A DNA stretch of 13,156 nucleotides from Promethearchaeota archaeon (GCA_004524515.1 SDNV01000080.1:1-13156); one strand, 5' to 3'. Counted from the first letter of the stretch, positions 6,634 through 13,156 are shown. Notes: generated by a model not told the origin, from the sequence alone. Made by a program: numbers and translations.

Positions 6634-7854
6634 TTAAATAATATTTTCTGATTTAATATTAGAAAGAATCGGTTCATAATCTGCAATTTCTAAATCTTCT
6701 AATACTTTAGGATTAATTTTTTGTAAATTATTAAGGATTTGAATTAAATCAGCATCTTTGAATCCATGATACGTTTTATCATAGAATCCTTTCAGAATTT
6801 TTACAAAATTCTCGTAACTTAAGCTTAAATTTTGATCACCTCTACTAATAATCATTGAGATAAATTTGGAGATCTCATAAAATGAAAAATTTTTGGAGAT
6901 CAACAATGCAACTTTGCTAAAGTCTAATTTGTTATTATAAAGATTCTCATTTATAACAGTACTTATTCTTTTTATATTTATAATGGAATTATCAATCAAA
7001 TACTTAAAAGCTTCAGCAAGAACAAATGAGGCTTTAACATTAAAAATAAAAACTATCAGATTTGAAAGAGAGCGATTTTCATATAAGTAATTCGCTATAA
7101 TCATCGCTAATCCAATAACCTGATCACTAACATAACAAGGATTTTCTAATAATTTTAGATCGGGAGTATCTAAGCTTAAGATCTGTCCAATAAGGTTGAA
7201 TATGATTTTATTTGAAATGTTAGCATGAGTTGCTCCAATTAATAAATCTGAAACAGATTTAATCTCTAAATTCAGATCAGATGATAGGATTCGAATAATT
7301 TCTATTACATAATTTGAATTTAAAACACTAAATCGTATTAATGTTCCTAAAAATCTTCCAATTCTTATACAACTTGCATAATCATCTTGTATTATCTTTT
7401 TTAAAATGTCTGCTAATTGTTGATTATTAAAAAAATTATTTATAATTAAAAATTCGATAATTTGGGAAATCTGATATCCCATATCCCCCTCATGATCGAT
7501 TTGTAAAAATCCCCCAATAATTTTACTTATATCATATCCGTTATTATGTAATTTTAATAAAGTTCGGGAAGGTAATACTACATATTTCCTCTCATCTTCT
7601 TCATTTCCATAATAATATGGGGCTCTTAAACTAAAAACTTCTATAAAAAAAAAAGAAATTAGATATGAATTAAAAAGGCTTTTTATAATAAAAAAAGATA
7701 GACATTCAATGGAGTCTTCATTATTGTAGGTTGAAAGGATTTTCTGAAAAAATGTTATTACCTTCTCTAACTTGTCTTCAAGATTTTCATTTGAATTTAT
7801 TAAAGTTTCTAATTCTTTTTTATCCTCGGAGTTAAGAAAATCATATAGTACCAT
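6634..7854 (-). CDS. Unrecognised helical-repeat protein, 406 residues
   Basis: I do not recognise this protein. It has no signal peptide, no metal or nucleotide motif and no strong transmembrane helix, apart from one hydrophobic aromatic stretch (about 52-76, FFIIKSLFNSYLISFFF). From about residue 130 on it looks like a series of amphipathic helix pairs of roughly 33-47 residues: IIEFLIINNFFNN (132-144), LGTLIRFSVLNSN (169-181), SDLLIGATHANIS (202-214), GLAMIIANYLYEN (248-260), EAFKYLIDNSI (281-291) and VALLISKNFSFYE (315-327). Each is followed by a second hydrophobic helix. This resembles alpha-solenoid proteins of the HEAT/ARM sort, which usually act as scaffolds. The start is ATG at 7854. 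It is divergent from the GTPase-LRR-membrane gene, 89 nt away, so the two may share regulation. Composition (Asn, Ile, Leu, Ser) follows the low GC of the region. Confidence 0.8.
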   Translation of the reverse strand: MVLYDFLNSEDKKELETLINSNENLEDKLEKVITFFQKILSTYNNEDSIECLSFFIIKSLFNSYLISFFFIEVFSLRAPYYYGNEEDERKYVVLPSRTLLKLHNNGYDISKIIGGFLQIDHEGDMGYQISQIIEFLIINNFFNNQQLADILKKIIQDDYASCIRIGRFLGTLIRFSVLNSNYVIEIIRILSSDLNLEIKSVSDLLIGATHANISNKIIFNLIGQILSLDTPDLKLLENPCYVSDQVIGLAMIIANYLYENRSLSNLIVFIFNVKASFVLAEAFKYLIDNSIINIKRISTVINENLYNNKLDFSKVALLISKNFSFYEISKFISMIISRGDQNLSLSYENFVKILKGFYDKTYHGFKDADLIQILNNLQKINPKVLEDLEIADYEPILSNIKSENII

Positions 7855-7943
7855 AAATTTAAAAAAAAAATTCTTTATTAGTAGTTTAAATTTTATACAA
7901 TTTAATTAGAAGTTATTAAATTTTAATATTTTCATCATTATAT
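7855..7943. promoter_or_regulatory. Divergent promoter region between helical-repeat and LRR-GTPase genes
   Basis: The 89-nt spacer is nearly pure A/T and must contain start sites for both divergent genes. A plus-strand TATA-like TTTTATACAA (7891-7900) lies about 45-53 nt before the LRR-GTPase ATG. On the other side a run of A precedes the minus-strand gene. No Shine-Dalgarno is visible for either start. Confidence 0.35.
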
Positions 7944-10382
7944 ATGGCGGCACTGAATAATTTTTCTTCAGGAGAGCATTCGGTTAAAGTGATTGTAGTG
8001 GGTGATTATAAAGCAGGTAAAACTTCGATAGTAAAGAGTTTAATCGATGAGCACTTTAATGATAAATATGAACCTACTATTGGATTTGAGATTTCAAAAA
8101 AAGTTCTTTCTATTGATAATAGGAATATTAAATTCAGTATATGGGATACTGGCGGTTTAGTCAGTCAGATTCCTCCTAAAAAAGAAAAGATTTTCTATCA
8201 TGCTGATGCTGCTCTAATGATAATCGATAGAACTCAACCGAACAATTTAAAAAGTATTCAAAGATTTTATAATGATATAAAAAACTCAATTTCAAAACAA
8301 ATTCCTATTATAATAATAGGGACTAAGAATGATTTGCCTGCTGATAAAGAAATTAATGATGATGATATCAAAAACGTAGCAGATCAGTATGGTATATCCT
8401 ATATTTCTACTTCAGCGAAAACAGGTAATAATATTAATAAGGTTATAATTGAATTAACCCACCAAATTATTGATATTTTAACGAACTTAGAAATTCATAG
8501 ATTAAAAAATAAATATAAACACTATTACTTGAGCTCCGATGAATATAAGGCCTTAGAGGATTTAGAGCAATTTATTATAGAAAATTCAACGAAATCATTT
8601 ACTCCTAAAATTCAATACAATTTACATAATCTTAAAGATAAAGGATTTCCCGTTACCTCGGATATACATGAAACCTCAATTGGTATCAATATTCAAAGTG
8701 GAAACGTAATTGAGATTGGATTGTTTAATTGTGGATTAACCTCCTTACCTGATTCTTTTAGAAATTTTAAATCTCTTAAAAAATTAATCCTAAGATGTAA
8801 TCCCCTTACATCATTTCCTGAATTGTTAACCAAATTACCTTCTCTTGAAGTTTTAGACCTATCTCTTACTAACTTAAATACTATATCTGATACAATTGGA
8901 AATTTAGAAAGGCTTAAAGAACTTCATTTAGAGAATAATTTCCTAAGGACTCTCCCTGAATCGTTTGGAAATCTGAAAGCTTTAACAATATTAAATCTTA
9001 ATAATAATCCAGTAGATCATTTACCAGGATCGTTCGGAAATCTTACATTACTCGAAAGCTTATTATTGGAGTCTGCTCCATCCGATCCTAGTGGATATTT
9101 AATAAAACTCCCTAAAAATTTTGGTAATCTTCAAAATCTCAAAGAATTGGATTTAAGTTCTCATAAATTAAGTAAACTTCCTGAATCTTTTGGAGATTTA
9201 ACAACTTTAAAGATTTTTGATTTATTTAATAACAGATTTAAAACACTCCCTAATTATATTGAAAATCTAAAATCATTAGAATCAATAAATCTGGAGAGAA
9301 ATTTGATACAATCCATTCCCCGGTCCTTTTCTAATTTACTCCATCTAAAACAAATAAATTTAAAAAATAATATAATCAGCCCAAAAGAAGCATCTAAAAG
9401 ATTTAAAGCATTTGGCTTCAAGTCTGTGGGAAACGATTATGAAAGATGGATGAAAATAGCAGAGTCAATCGAGAAGCAGGAAGATCAAATGCAAATAATT
9501 AGATCTGAGATTAAGGAGAAAAGAATTATTAAAAATATCATTGCTCCCCTTATATATTGCTGCACTATTGCTTTTATAGGGCTGCTAACATTCTTGACTA
9601 CGAATATCTCATCTCAAACTTATGATTTTATTATTATTTTGATTCTTTTTTGCTGTGCGCTGGTAATAAATTTCCTCATAGGCACTTCAATTATTTCTAC
9701 AATTTCTAGCTATTTTAAAATATCTGTTTCAAAATTTGGAATGACAATTCAGAGGAATATTCTTAAAGTATTTGATATATTCGTTGCAATTCTATTAGTA
9801 TGGGCAATAAGAGCCGCTGTCTTAGCTGCCTTAAGTGTAGAATTAATACCGGCGATTAATTTTTTGTTTGAATTTTCTATTCCCGATTGGATTTTAAATA
9901 TCTTAGTACTTTTTGGCTATAATATCGATCTTACATTTTTAGAGAATTTGGATCTTTTCCTGGGTCATTTTTATCTTAAATTATTTAGTGCTGCATTAGT
10001 ATTTTGGGCGTTATATCGAAATGGGCTAAGCTATATCAAAAAAACTGCCTTTGATGAGATGGAAAATAAAAATTTACGGATTTTTCTTATAATTGGCCTA
10101 TTTGGAGCATTTTGGTTGGCGATCATGACCTATAGTAACCTAAAACCGTTATTGAGTATTGGTTATTATATAGGAGTATCACTAGGTGCTTTTGTATTCA
10201 TATGGGAAAAAAATAAGGATAATAAAATAATATTTTACCTATATCTCACAATTTTTGGATGCGGTATCCTATTCGTCTGGTTGATTTCTTTTTGGAATTT
10301 AATTATTTCACTCTTAATTGGAATTATTTTTATCTTCCTTTTTTTCATTTTAAGATGGAAATCTCACAATATTCCCATATGA
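7944..10382 (+). CDS. Rab/Ras-like GTPase fused to leucine-rich repeats and a polytopic membrane domain
   Basis: The 812-residue protein has three parts. The G domain (about 13-180) has P-loop GDYKAGKTS (20-28), switch I YEPTIGFE (42-49, T45), G3 WDTGGLV (67-73), G4 GTKNDL (126-131) and G5 STSAKTG (155-161). In G3 the position of Ras Gln61 is Leu72. Next come nine leucine-rich repeats of 23 residues (about 255-467) of the type LxxLxLxxNxLxxLPxSFGN, plus a capping unit to 491; the sixth unit is 29 residues. A charged coiled linker (about 495-530) leads to about eight hydrophobic helices (530-803), so the G domain and LRRs probably face the cytoplasm. Unlike ROCO proteins (LRR-Roc-COR), the GTPase comes first and no COR domain is visible. 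The ATG at 7944 starts just before the G domain. The role is unknown; a membrane-anchored GTPase receptor or scaffold is inferred. Confidence 0.9.
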   Translation: MAALNNFSSGEHSVKVIVVGDYKAGKTSIVKSLIDEHFNDKYEPTIGFEISKKVLSIDNRNIKFSIWDTGGLVSQIPPKKEKIFYHADAALMIIDRTQPNNLKSIQRFYNDIKNSISKQIPIIIIGTKNDLPADKEINDDDIKNVADQYGISYISTSAKTGNNINKVIIELTHQIIDILTNLEIHRLKNKYKHYYLSSDEYKALEDLEQFIIENSTKSFTPKIQYNLHNLKDKGFPVTSDIHETSIGINIQSGNVIEIGLFNCGLTSLPDSFRNFKSLKKLILRCNPLTSFPELLTKLPSLEVLDLSLTNLNTISDTIGNLERLKELHLENNFLRTLPESFGNLKALTILNLNNNPVDHLPGSFGNLTLLESLLLESAPSDPSGYLIKLPKNFGNLQNLKELDLSSHKLSKLPESFGDLTTLKIFDLFNNRFKTLPNYIENLKSLESINLERNLIQSIPRSFSNLLHLKQINLKNNIISPKEASKRFKAFGFKSVGNDYERWMKIAESIEKQEDQMQIIRSEIKEKRIIKNIIAPLIYCCTIAFIGLLTFLTTNISSQTYDFIIILILFCCALVINFLIGTSIISTISSYFKISVSKFGMTIQRNILKVFDIFVAILLVWAIRAAVLAALSVELIPAINFLFEFSIPDWILNILVLFGYNIDLTFLENLDLFLGHFYLKLFSAALVFWALYRNGLSYIKKTAFDEMENKNLRIFLIIGLFGAFWLAIMTYSNLKPLLSIGYYIGVSLGAFVFIWEKNKDNKIIFYLYLTIFGCGILFVWLISFWNLIISLLIGIIFIFLFFILRWKSHNIPI

Positions 10383-10743
10383 ATTTTTTATTAAATGATT
10401 AATAATTTCACGTAAAAGTTTTTTGGGCGCATTTCTTAAGTTTTTGTGATGCAAAATATTAAATTTTAAGATTTTATAAATCTAATATAAAGATGGGAGA
10501 TGCTCGTAAACTTTATATATTAACACATTTACATTTTCGACTAAATTTATTAAAGTTTTCTTAAACACCCTAATATTATTCATTAATTAAGTTCCTTGGT
10601 AGATCAATTCTAAAAATACCTACTAGTTAAGCTAATGCGATACCGGTATAATTTGTAAATATATTTGATAAAAACGTGAAGATAATAAAAAATTTTTTTT
10701 TGTTATTTTCCCACTTTATACCCATTATTAATCAGTTGTTACC

Positions 10744-10788
10744 ATTTTTTAAAATTTTTTTTTAAAATATATACAAATTTTAAAAAAT
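10744..10788. repeat. Perfect 14-bp A/T inverted repeat
   Basis: ATTTTTTAAAATTT (10744-10757) and its exact reverse complement (10775-10788) enclose 17 nt. It lies inside the long gene-free region. Being made only of A and T, it may be chance or a cruciform-prone element. Confidence 0.35.
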
Positions 10789-11328
10789 ATATATTTAAAA
10801 TAATTTTCATGCAATTAAATTTTTTTTAGATCCAACTTTTTAATTGAATTTATGAGAGATAATTATTTTTATAAACATTTTTTTTTCTTAATAAGGGATT
10901 TAATACCTATAAAGAAGTCAAAATTGAATATTGGGTAATAAAATAACGTTATAACCCCCGACGAATTATTTCTTTCTTCATTTTTTCCGATCTTTAAATT
11001 GGAAAAGAGTCCAAACGAATAAAACATAAATATTTACGATTGTGAAAAGAAAATACTTTTCTATAAAAGAAAATTAATTTAATATAACAAATTTTAAAAA
11101 CCGCAACTTAAACATCCTTTAAATTTTTTAATTTATTAGAAAAAAAAATATTTTTTTTTATTAATCCCTTGATAAGAATAAAATTATTTTTTTTTATAAA
11201 GAAAATTCCATGTGCAATCAACAAAAATACTATCTTATAAGAAAATATGTATTCAAGAGAATAACATTAGCTTGGCGTGGTATTGCTATATGCCTATAAT
11301 TACATTTTTTAATACTTTTATTAACTTT

Positions 11329-11354
11329 AAGAAAGAGTAAAATAGAAATAGAAA
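11329..11354 (-). terminator. Pyrimidine-rich tract directly after the first array GTPase
   Basis: On the minus strand the 26 nt following the TAA stop read almost entirely as T and C interrupted by few A (plus 11329-11354). U-rich tracts are the core of archaeal intrinsic termination. No hairpin precedes it, so the call rests on composition and position. Confidence 0.3.
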
Positions 11355-11891
11355 TTATTTTAAATATTGGGCAGAATCCAGCATTTTTCGGGATATAATA
11401 GAAAAAATTTCTTCCACATTTTCTCCCGTTTTGGAAGAACATTCAATAAACTCAAAAAAATTATATTTTTTTGCCATTTCACTTCCCTCTTCCTTGGAAA
11501 TGACTCGCTTTTCTTCTAAATCAGTTTTACCTCCCACCATAATGAGAGGGATATCGATAAATCGGCTTTCAAAACTCTTTTTAAACACTTCAAGCCAACT
11601 TTCCACATTTTCAATGCTGGAATGGCGGGTTATATCATACATAAAGATTCCTCCCGAGGAGCCTGAAGCATACGTGGGTAAAAGAAATCGGAATTTATCT
11701 TCTCCGGCAAAGTCCCAAATCTGTAATGTAACGTCTTTATTATTGGTTTCTAATTTTTTAATATAAAAGTCTGCTCCTATTGTAATTTTATAATCTCCCT
11801 TAAACGTTCCAGTTAAGTAGCGATTCACTAATGTAGTTTTACCTACGCCACCATCACCAAATACGCATACTTTAAATTTTGCAAATGGTAT
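11355..11891 (-). CDS. Ras-like small GTPase, array member 1, with non-canonical (ATA) start
   Basis: Read from 11891 the protein is 178 residues and aligns without gaps, through about residue 130, with the next paralog (12132-12662). It has P-loop GDGGVGKTT (12-20), switch I KITIGADF (35-42), G3 WDFAGEDKF (59-67; Glu64 where Ras has Gln61), G4 GGKTDL (120-125, Gly for the usual Asn of NKxD) and G5 CSSKTGEN (151-158). No C-terminal prenylation cysteine is present. The first standard start in frame is GTG at 11828, but that lies after the P-loop and would give a dead protein. An in-frame TGA at 11898-11900 leaves only AGG, ATT and ATA ahead of the P-loop. The ATA at 11891-11889 sits 11 codons before the first P-loop Gly, exactly like the paralog's ATG, with AAGGTGA 6 nt upstream. 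Alternatively, an ATG at 11910 in another frame would join if one A of the A4 run (11877-11880) were removed, so a frameshift or assembly error is possible. Confidence 0.8.
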   Translation of the reverse strand: MPFAKFKVCVFGDGGVGKTTLVNRYLTGTFKGDYKITIGADFYIKKLETNNKDVTLQIWDFAGEDKFRFLLPTYASGSSGGIFMYDITRHSSIENVESWLEVFKKSFESRFIDIPLIMVGGKTDLEEKRVISKEEGSEMAKKYNFFEFIECSSKTGENVEEIFSIISRKMLDSAQYLK

Positions 11892-11897
11892 AATCCT

Positions 11898-11904
11898 TCA
11901 CCTT
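11898..11904 (-). promoter_or_regulatory. Shine-Dalgarno site in front of the ATA codon
   Basis: AAGGTGA on the minus strand ends 6 nt before the ATA at 11891. Measured from AGGT(G), the spacing to the start triplet is 7 nt, identical to AGGT(A) and ATG in the neighbouring paralog. This supports 11891 as the ancestral or actual start. Confidence 0.6.
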
Positions 11905-11935
11905 TTCCATAAAATGTTAATACAAATTTCTCCCG

Positions 11936-11952
11936 TTTAATAAGCTAATTAT
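11936..11952 (-). promoter_or_regulatory. Promoter element shared with the next GTPase gene
   Basis: On the minus strand ATAATTAGCTTATTAAA lies 45-61 nt before the ATA start. It matches a segment at 12704-12720 in 15 of 17 positions. The TTATTAAA part is TATA-like and would place transcription initiation about 20 nt before the start codon, upstream of the ribosome binding site. Confidence 0.5.
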
Positions 11953-12131
11953 GTTGAATTTTATTTAAATCTTTTAATATTTGATATCTATAGCAAGCAA
12001 TTTAAATAATTTTTATCATAAATTATTTGACAGGAGTCTAAGATTTTTAATGAACCGGGATACTTTTAAATCTTATCTTATACAAAACCGATTTTAAATA
12101 TACTTTTGATAAATAAATAAATTACTTAAAT

Positions 12132-12662
12132 TCATCCATGTCTGTCAATTATTGCCTCCATAAGCCTTTCAAAAATATAATCCACATTTTCTCCAGTTTT
12201 GGCAGAGCATTCCACATAATCATACACTTTATCATAATTTTCGGTAATTGCCATCGCATCTTCGATATTAACAGCTCTTTTAAATTCAAGATCTTTTTTA
12301 CTTCCAATCATTAATAGAGGTATTTCAACATCATTTCTTTTACTTCCCTCTTCAAAAACTTCCATCCAATTATTAAAATTTCTAAAGCTGGAAAACCTAG
12401 TGATATCATACATAAAAAGAGCTCCAGAAGCGCCTAATAAATAACTAGGAAGGATGAAACGGAACCTGTCTTCGCCTGCGAAGTCCCAGATTTGTAGAGT
12501 AATGAGATATTCTTGAAATTCAAATTTTTTTACATAAAAATTTACACCTATCGTAATTTTTAGGTGATCTTTAAATACCCCTGTTAGGTAGCGATTTACC
12601 AATGTGGTTTTACCTACACCGCCATCCCCTAAAATACAAATCTTATACATCGTTTGTTTCAT
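12132..12662 (-). CDS. Ras-like small GTPase, array member 2
   Basis: This 176-residue protein is a complete G domain. It has P-loop GDGGVGKTT (12-20), switch I KITIGVNF (35-42, T37), G3 WDFAGEDRF (59-67) with Glu64 at the Ras Gln61 position, G4 GSKKDL (120-125, Ser in place of the Asn of NKxD) and G5 CSAKTGEN (152-159). It ends in DRHG with no cysteine for prenylation, so membrane binding, if any, needs another route. Such GTPases act as GTP/GDP switches; no partner or pathway can be read from the sequence. The ATG at 12662 has AGGTAG upstream (12669-12674); a second ATG four codons in (12650) is less likely because the spacing fits the first. It lies 216-220 nt from each neighbouring paralog on the same strand. 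Each gene seems to have its own promoter. Confidence 0.94.
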   Translation of the reverse strand: MKQTMYKICILGDGGVGKTTLVNRYLTGVFKDHLKITIGVNFYVKKFEFQEYLITLQIWDFAGEDRFRFILPSYLLGASGALFMYDITRFSSFRNFNNWMEVFEEGSKRNDVEIPLLMIGSKKDLEFKRAVNIEDAMAITENYDKVYDYVECSAKTGENVDYIFERLMEAIIDRHG

Positions 12663-12668
12663 TTATGG

Positions 12669-12674
12669 CTACCT
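12669..12674 (-). promoter_or_regulatory. Shine-Dalgarno-like site of array GTPase 2
   Basis: AGGTAG on the minus strand, with 7 nt between AGGTA and the ATG at 12662. It matches the spacing of the equivalent site before GTPase 1 and favours this ATG over the one at 12650. Confidence 0.5.
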
Positions 12675-12703
12675 AACTGTAAAAAAAAAGTCTTCCTTGA
12701 AAA

Positions 12704-12720
12704 TTTAATAAACTGATTAT
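12704..12720 (-). promoter_or_regulatory. Promoter element shared with GTPase 1
   Basis: ATAATCAGTTTATTAAA on the minus strand, 42-58 nt before the ATG, is the partner of the element at 11936-11952. A second TATA-like sequence, AATATAAATA, overlaps its upstream end. Which of the two is the TATA box cannot be decided by eye. Confidence 0.5.
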
Positions 12721-12866
12721 TTATATTTTTATTTACTTGATAGTTTTTAAAAACAAATATGATTAAAAAATTTTTGAATTAACCGAAAAAACCGAGAAAT
12801 ACTTTCAGAATATATAAATTTCAAGATTGAAGAGAGAATTAAAATTCAAAAATATTTAAGAAAATT

Positions 12867-12874
12867 AAAAAAAA
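12867..12874 (-). terminator. T8 tract after array GTPase 3
   Basis: Eight consecutive T on the minus strand begin 4 nt after the TAG stop of the partial GTPase gene. This is a plausible archaeal U-tract terminator; no hairpin is evident. Confidence 0.4.
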
Positions 12875-12878
12875 GTAC

Positions 12879-13156
12879 CTAATTCGCGTTTTCAAGCATA
12901 ACTTTTGTGATTCGCTTGAAAATTTCTTCTACATTTTCTCCTGTTTTAGAGGAGCATTCAATATAATCATTAAAATTATTTCTTTCTGCTAATTCTATCG
13001 CATGTTCAGTTTCAACTGATCTTTTGTTATCCAAATCTAATTTTCCCCCCACCATTATAAGGGGAATTTTATTATCATAATTTTTAGATCCTTTATTAAA
13101 CACTTCAATCCAATCACTTAAATTTCTTATACTTGAATATCTTGTTAAATCAAACA
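12879..13156 (-). CDS. Ras-like small GTPase, array member 3, C-terminal part (cut by window edge)
   Basis: The reading frame stays open to the end of the window and encodes about 91 residues of the C-terminal half. It starts with FDLTRYSSIRNLSDWIEVF, matching MYDITRxSSxxNxxxWxEVF in the two complete paralogs. G4 is VGGKLDLDNKR (Gly in place of the Asn of NKxD) and G5 is IECSSKTGENVEEIF. The protein ends in LENAN without a prenylation cysteine. The GTG at 13103 is internal and not a start. P-loop, switch I and G3 lie beyond the window. It resembles member 1 more than member 2 in G4 and G5 (GGKxD, CSSKTGENVEEIF), pointing to successive local duplications. Confidence 0.92.
   Translation of the reverse strand, partial: FDLTRYSSIRNLSDWIEVFNKGSKNYDNKIPLIMVGGKLDLDNKRSVETEHAIELAERNNFNDYIECSSKTGENVEEIFKRITKVMLENAN

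Larger units (their letters stand above)
10383..11354. other. Long AT-rich region without recognisable genes
   Basis: In this 972-nt stretch I see no ORF with coding character, no tRNA or rRNA, no C/D-box pattern and no CRISPR repeats. Two T6 runs (10384-10389, 10419-10424) follow the LRR-GTPase stop and may terminate it. Other items are a 10-bp palindrome ATACCGGTAT (10640-10649), a 14-bp A/T inverted repeat (10744-10757 and 10775-10788), and a hairpin with a 9-bp stem including one G-U pair (10983-10991 and 10998-11006). An isolated TATA-like CTTTATATAT (10511-10520) has no gene behind it. A short structured RNA cannot be excluded. Confidence 0.65.

Noticed and set aside
7944..10382. ROCO (Roc-COR) protein identity for the LRR-GTPase
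   Set aside because: The GTPase precedes the LRRs, no COR domain is visible between the G domain and the membrane part, and the G domain looks like an ordinary Rab/Ras type.
10383..11354. tRNA, C/D-box RNA, CRISPR array or transposon in the long spacer
   Set aside because: No GTTCGA-type T-loop, no paired C and D boxes, no regularly spaced repeats and no transposase-like frame or terminal repeats could be seen by eye.
11230..11442. A 70-residue minus-strand reading frame
   Set aside because: It overlaps the 3' end of array GTPase 1 in another frame, shows no family pattern and reads into AT-rich spacer.
11431..11766. A 111-residue plus-strand reading frame
   Set aside because: It is the antisense of the conserved GTPase coding sequence; the minus frame has all G motifs.
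11355..11828. GTG at 11828 as the start of array GTPase 1
   Set aside because: It would remove the P-loop GDGGVGKTT, which is encoded in the same frame just upstream; the coding region clearly continues to about 11891.
11355..13156. C-terminal lipidation of the array GTPases
   Set aside because: The ends are AQYLK, DRHG and ENAN, with no CaaX, CC or CxC motif.

Overview
The window looks like a piece of a low-GC (about 30% by eye) archaeal genome, most likely an Asgard archaeon, possibly Lokiarchaeia-like. The information-processing genes are archaeal: Rpo7, Spt4, eS24, eS31, Kae1, Bud32 and a DUF359 GTP-dependent dephospho-CoA kinase. Beside them lie Ras/Rab-type small GTPases, a roadblock/LC7 protein and a GTPase-LRR-membrane fusion, a combination typical of Asgard genomes. 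The lineage is inferred from gene content; no marker phylogeny was run.

Region 1 (1-3477, all minus strand) is a conserved housekeeping block. Read in the direction of transcription it runs rpo7, spt4, dephospho-CoA kinase, rps24e, rps27ae, kae1, bud32 (cut by the window edge). A hairpin followed by T7 sits just after rps27ae and probably separates the transcription/translation/CoA group from the kae1-bud32 pair, whose products are KEOPS subunits that make tRNA t6A. Good Shine-Dalgarno sites precede rpo7 and the TTG start of spt4.

Region 2 (3478-7854) begins with an AT-rich spacer carrying an imperfect 40-bp direct repeat upstream of rpo7. It then holds a roadblock/LC7 gene (minus) that is clearly more GC-rich than its surroundings. 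Divergent from it, on the plus strand, are a polytopic CTP-dependent polyprenol/dolichol-kinase-like protein with a long N-terminal membrane extension and a HAD-IIA phosphatase. A convergent gene (6634-7854, minus) encodes an unrecognised, apparently all-helical repeat protein.

Region 3 (7855-10382) is an 812-residue protein divergent from that unknown gene. It joins a Rab/Ras-like G domain, about ten leucine-rich repeat units and about eight transmembrane helices. The G domain has Leu where the catalytic Gln normally is.

Region 4 (10383-11354) is nearly 1 kb of extremely AT-rich DNA with inverted repeats and no gene I can support.

Region 5 (11355-13156, minus) is a tandem array of three paralogous Ras-like GTPases, the last cut by the window edge. 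All three have a non-canonical G4 motif (GGKxD or GSKxD); the two complete ones have WDFAGED at G3. The first has no ATG, GTG or TTG start ahead of its P-loop. An ATA codon lies exactly where its paralog has ATG, behind an equivalent ribosome binding site, and the two genes share a 17-nt promoter-proximal element. The array, the LRR-GTPase and the roadblock gene (a family that includes GTPase regulators such as MglB) suggest a dense set of GTPase signalling parts, though no direct interaction is shown here.
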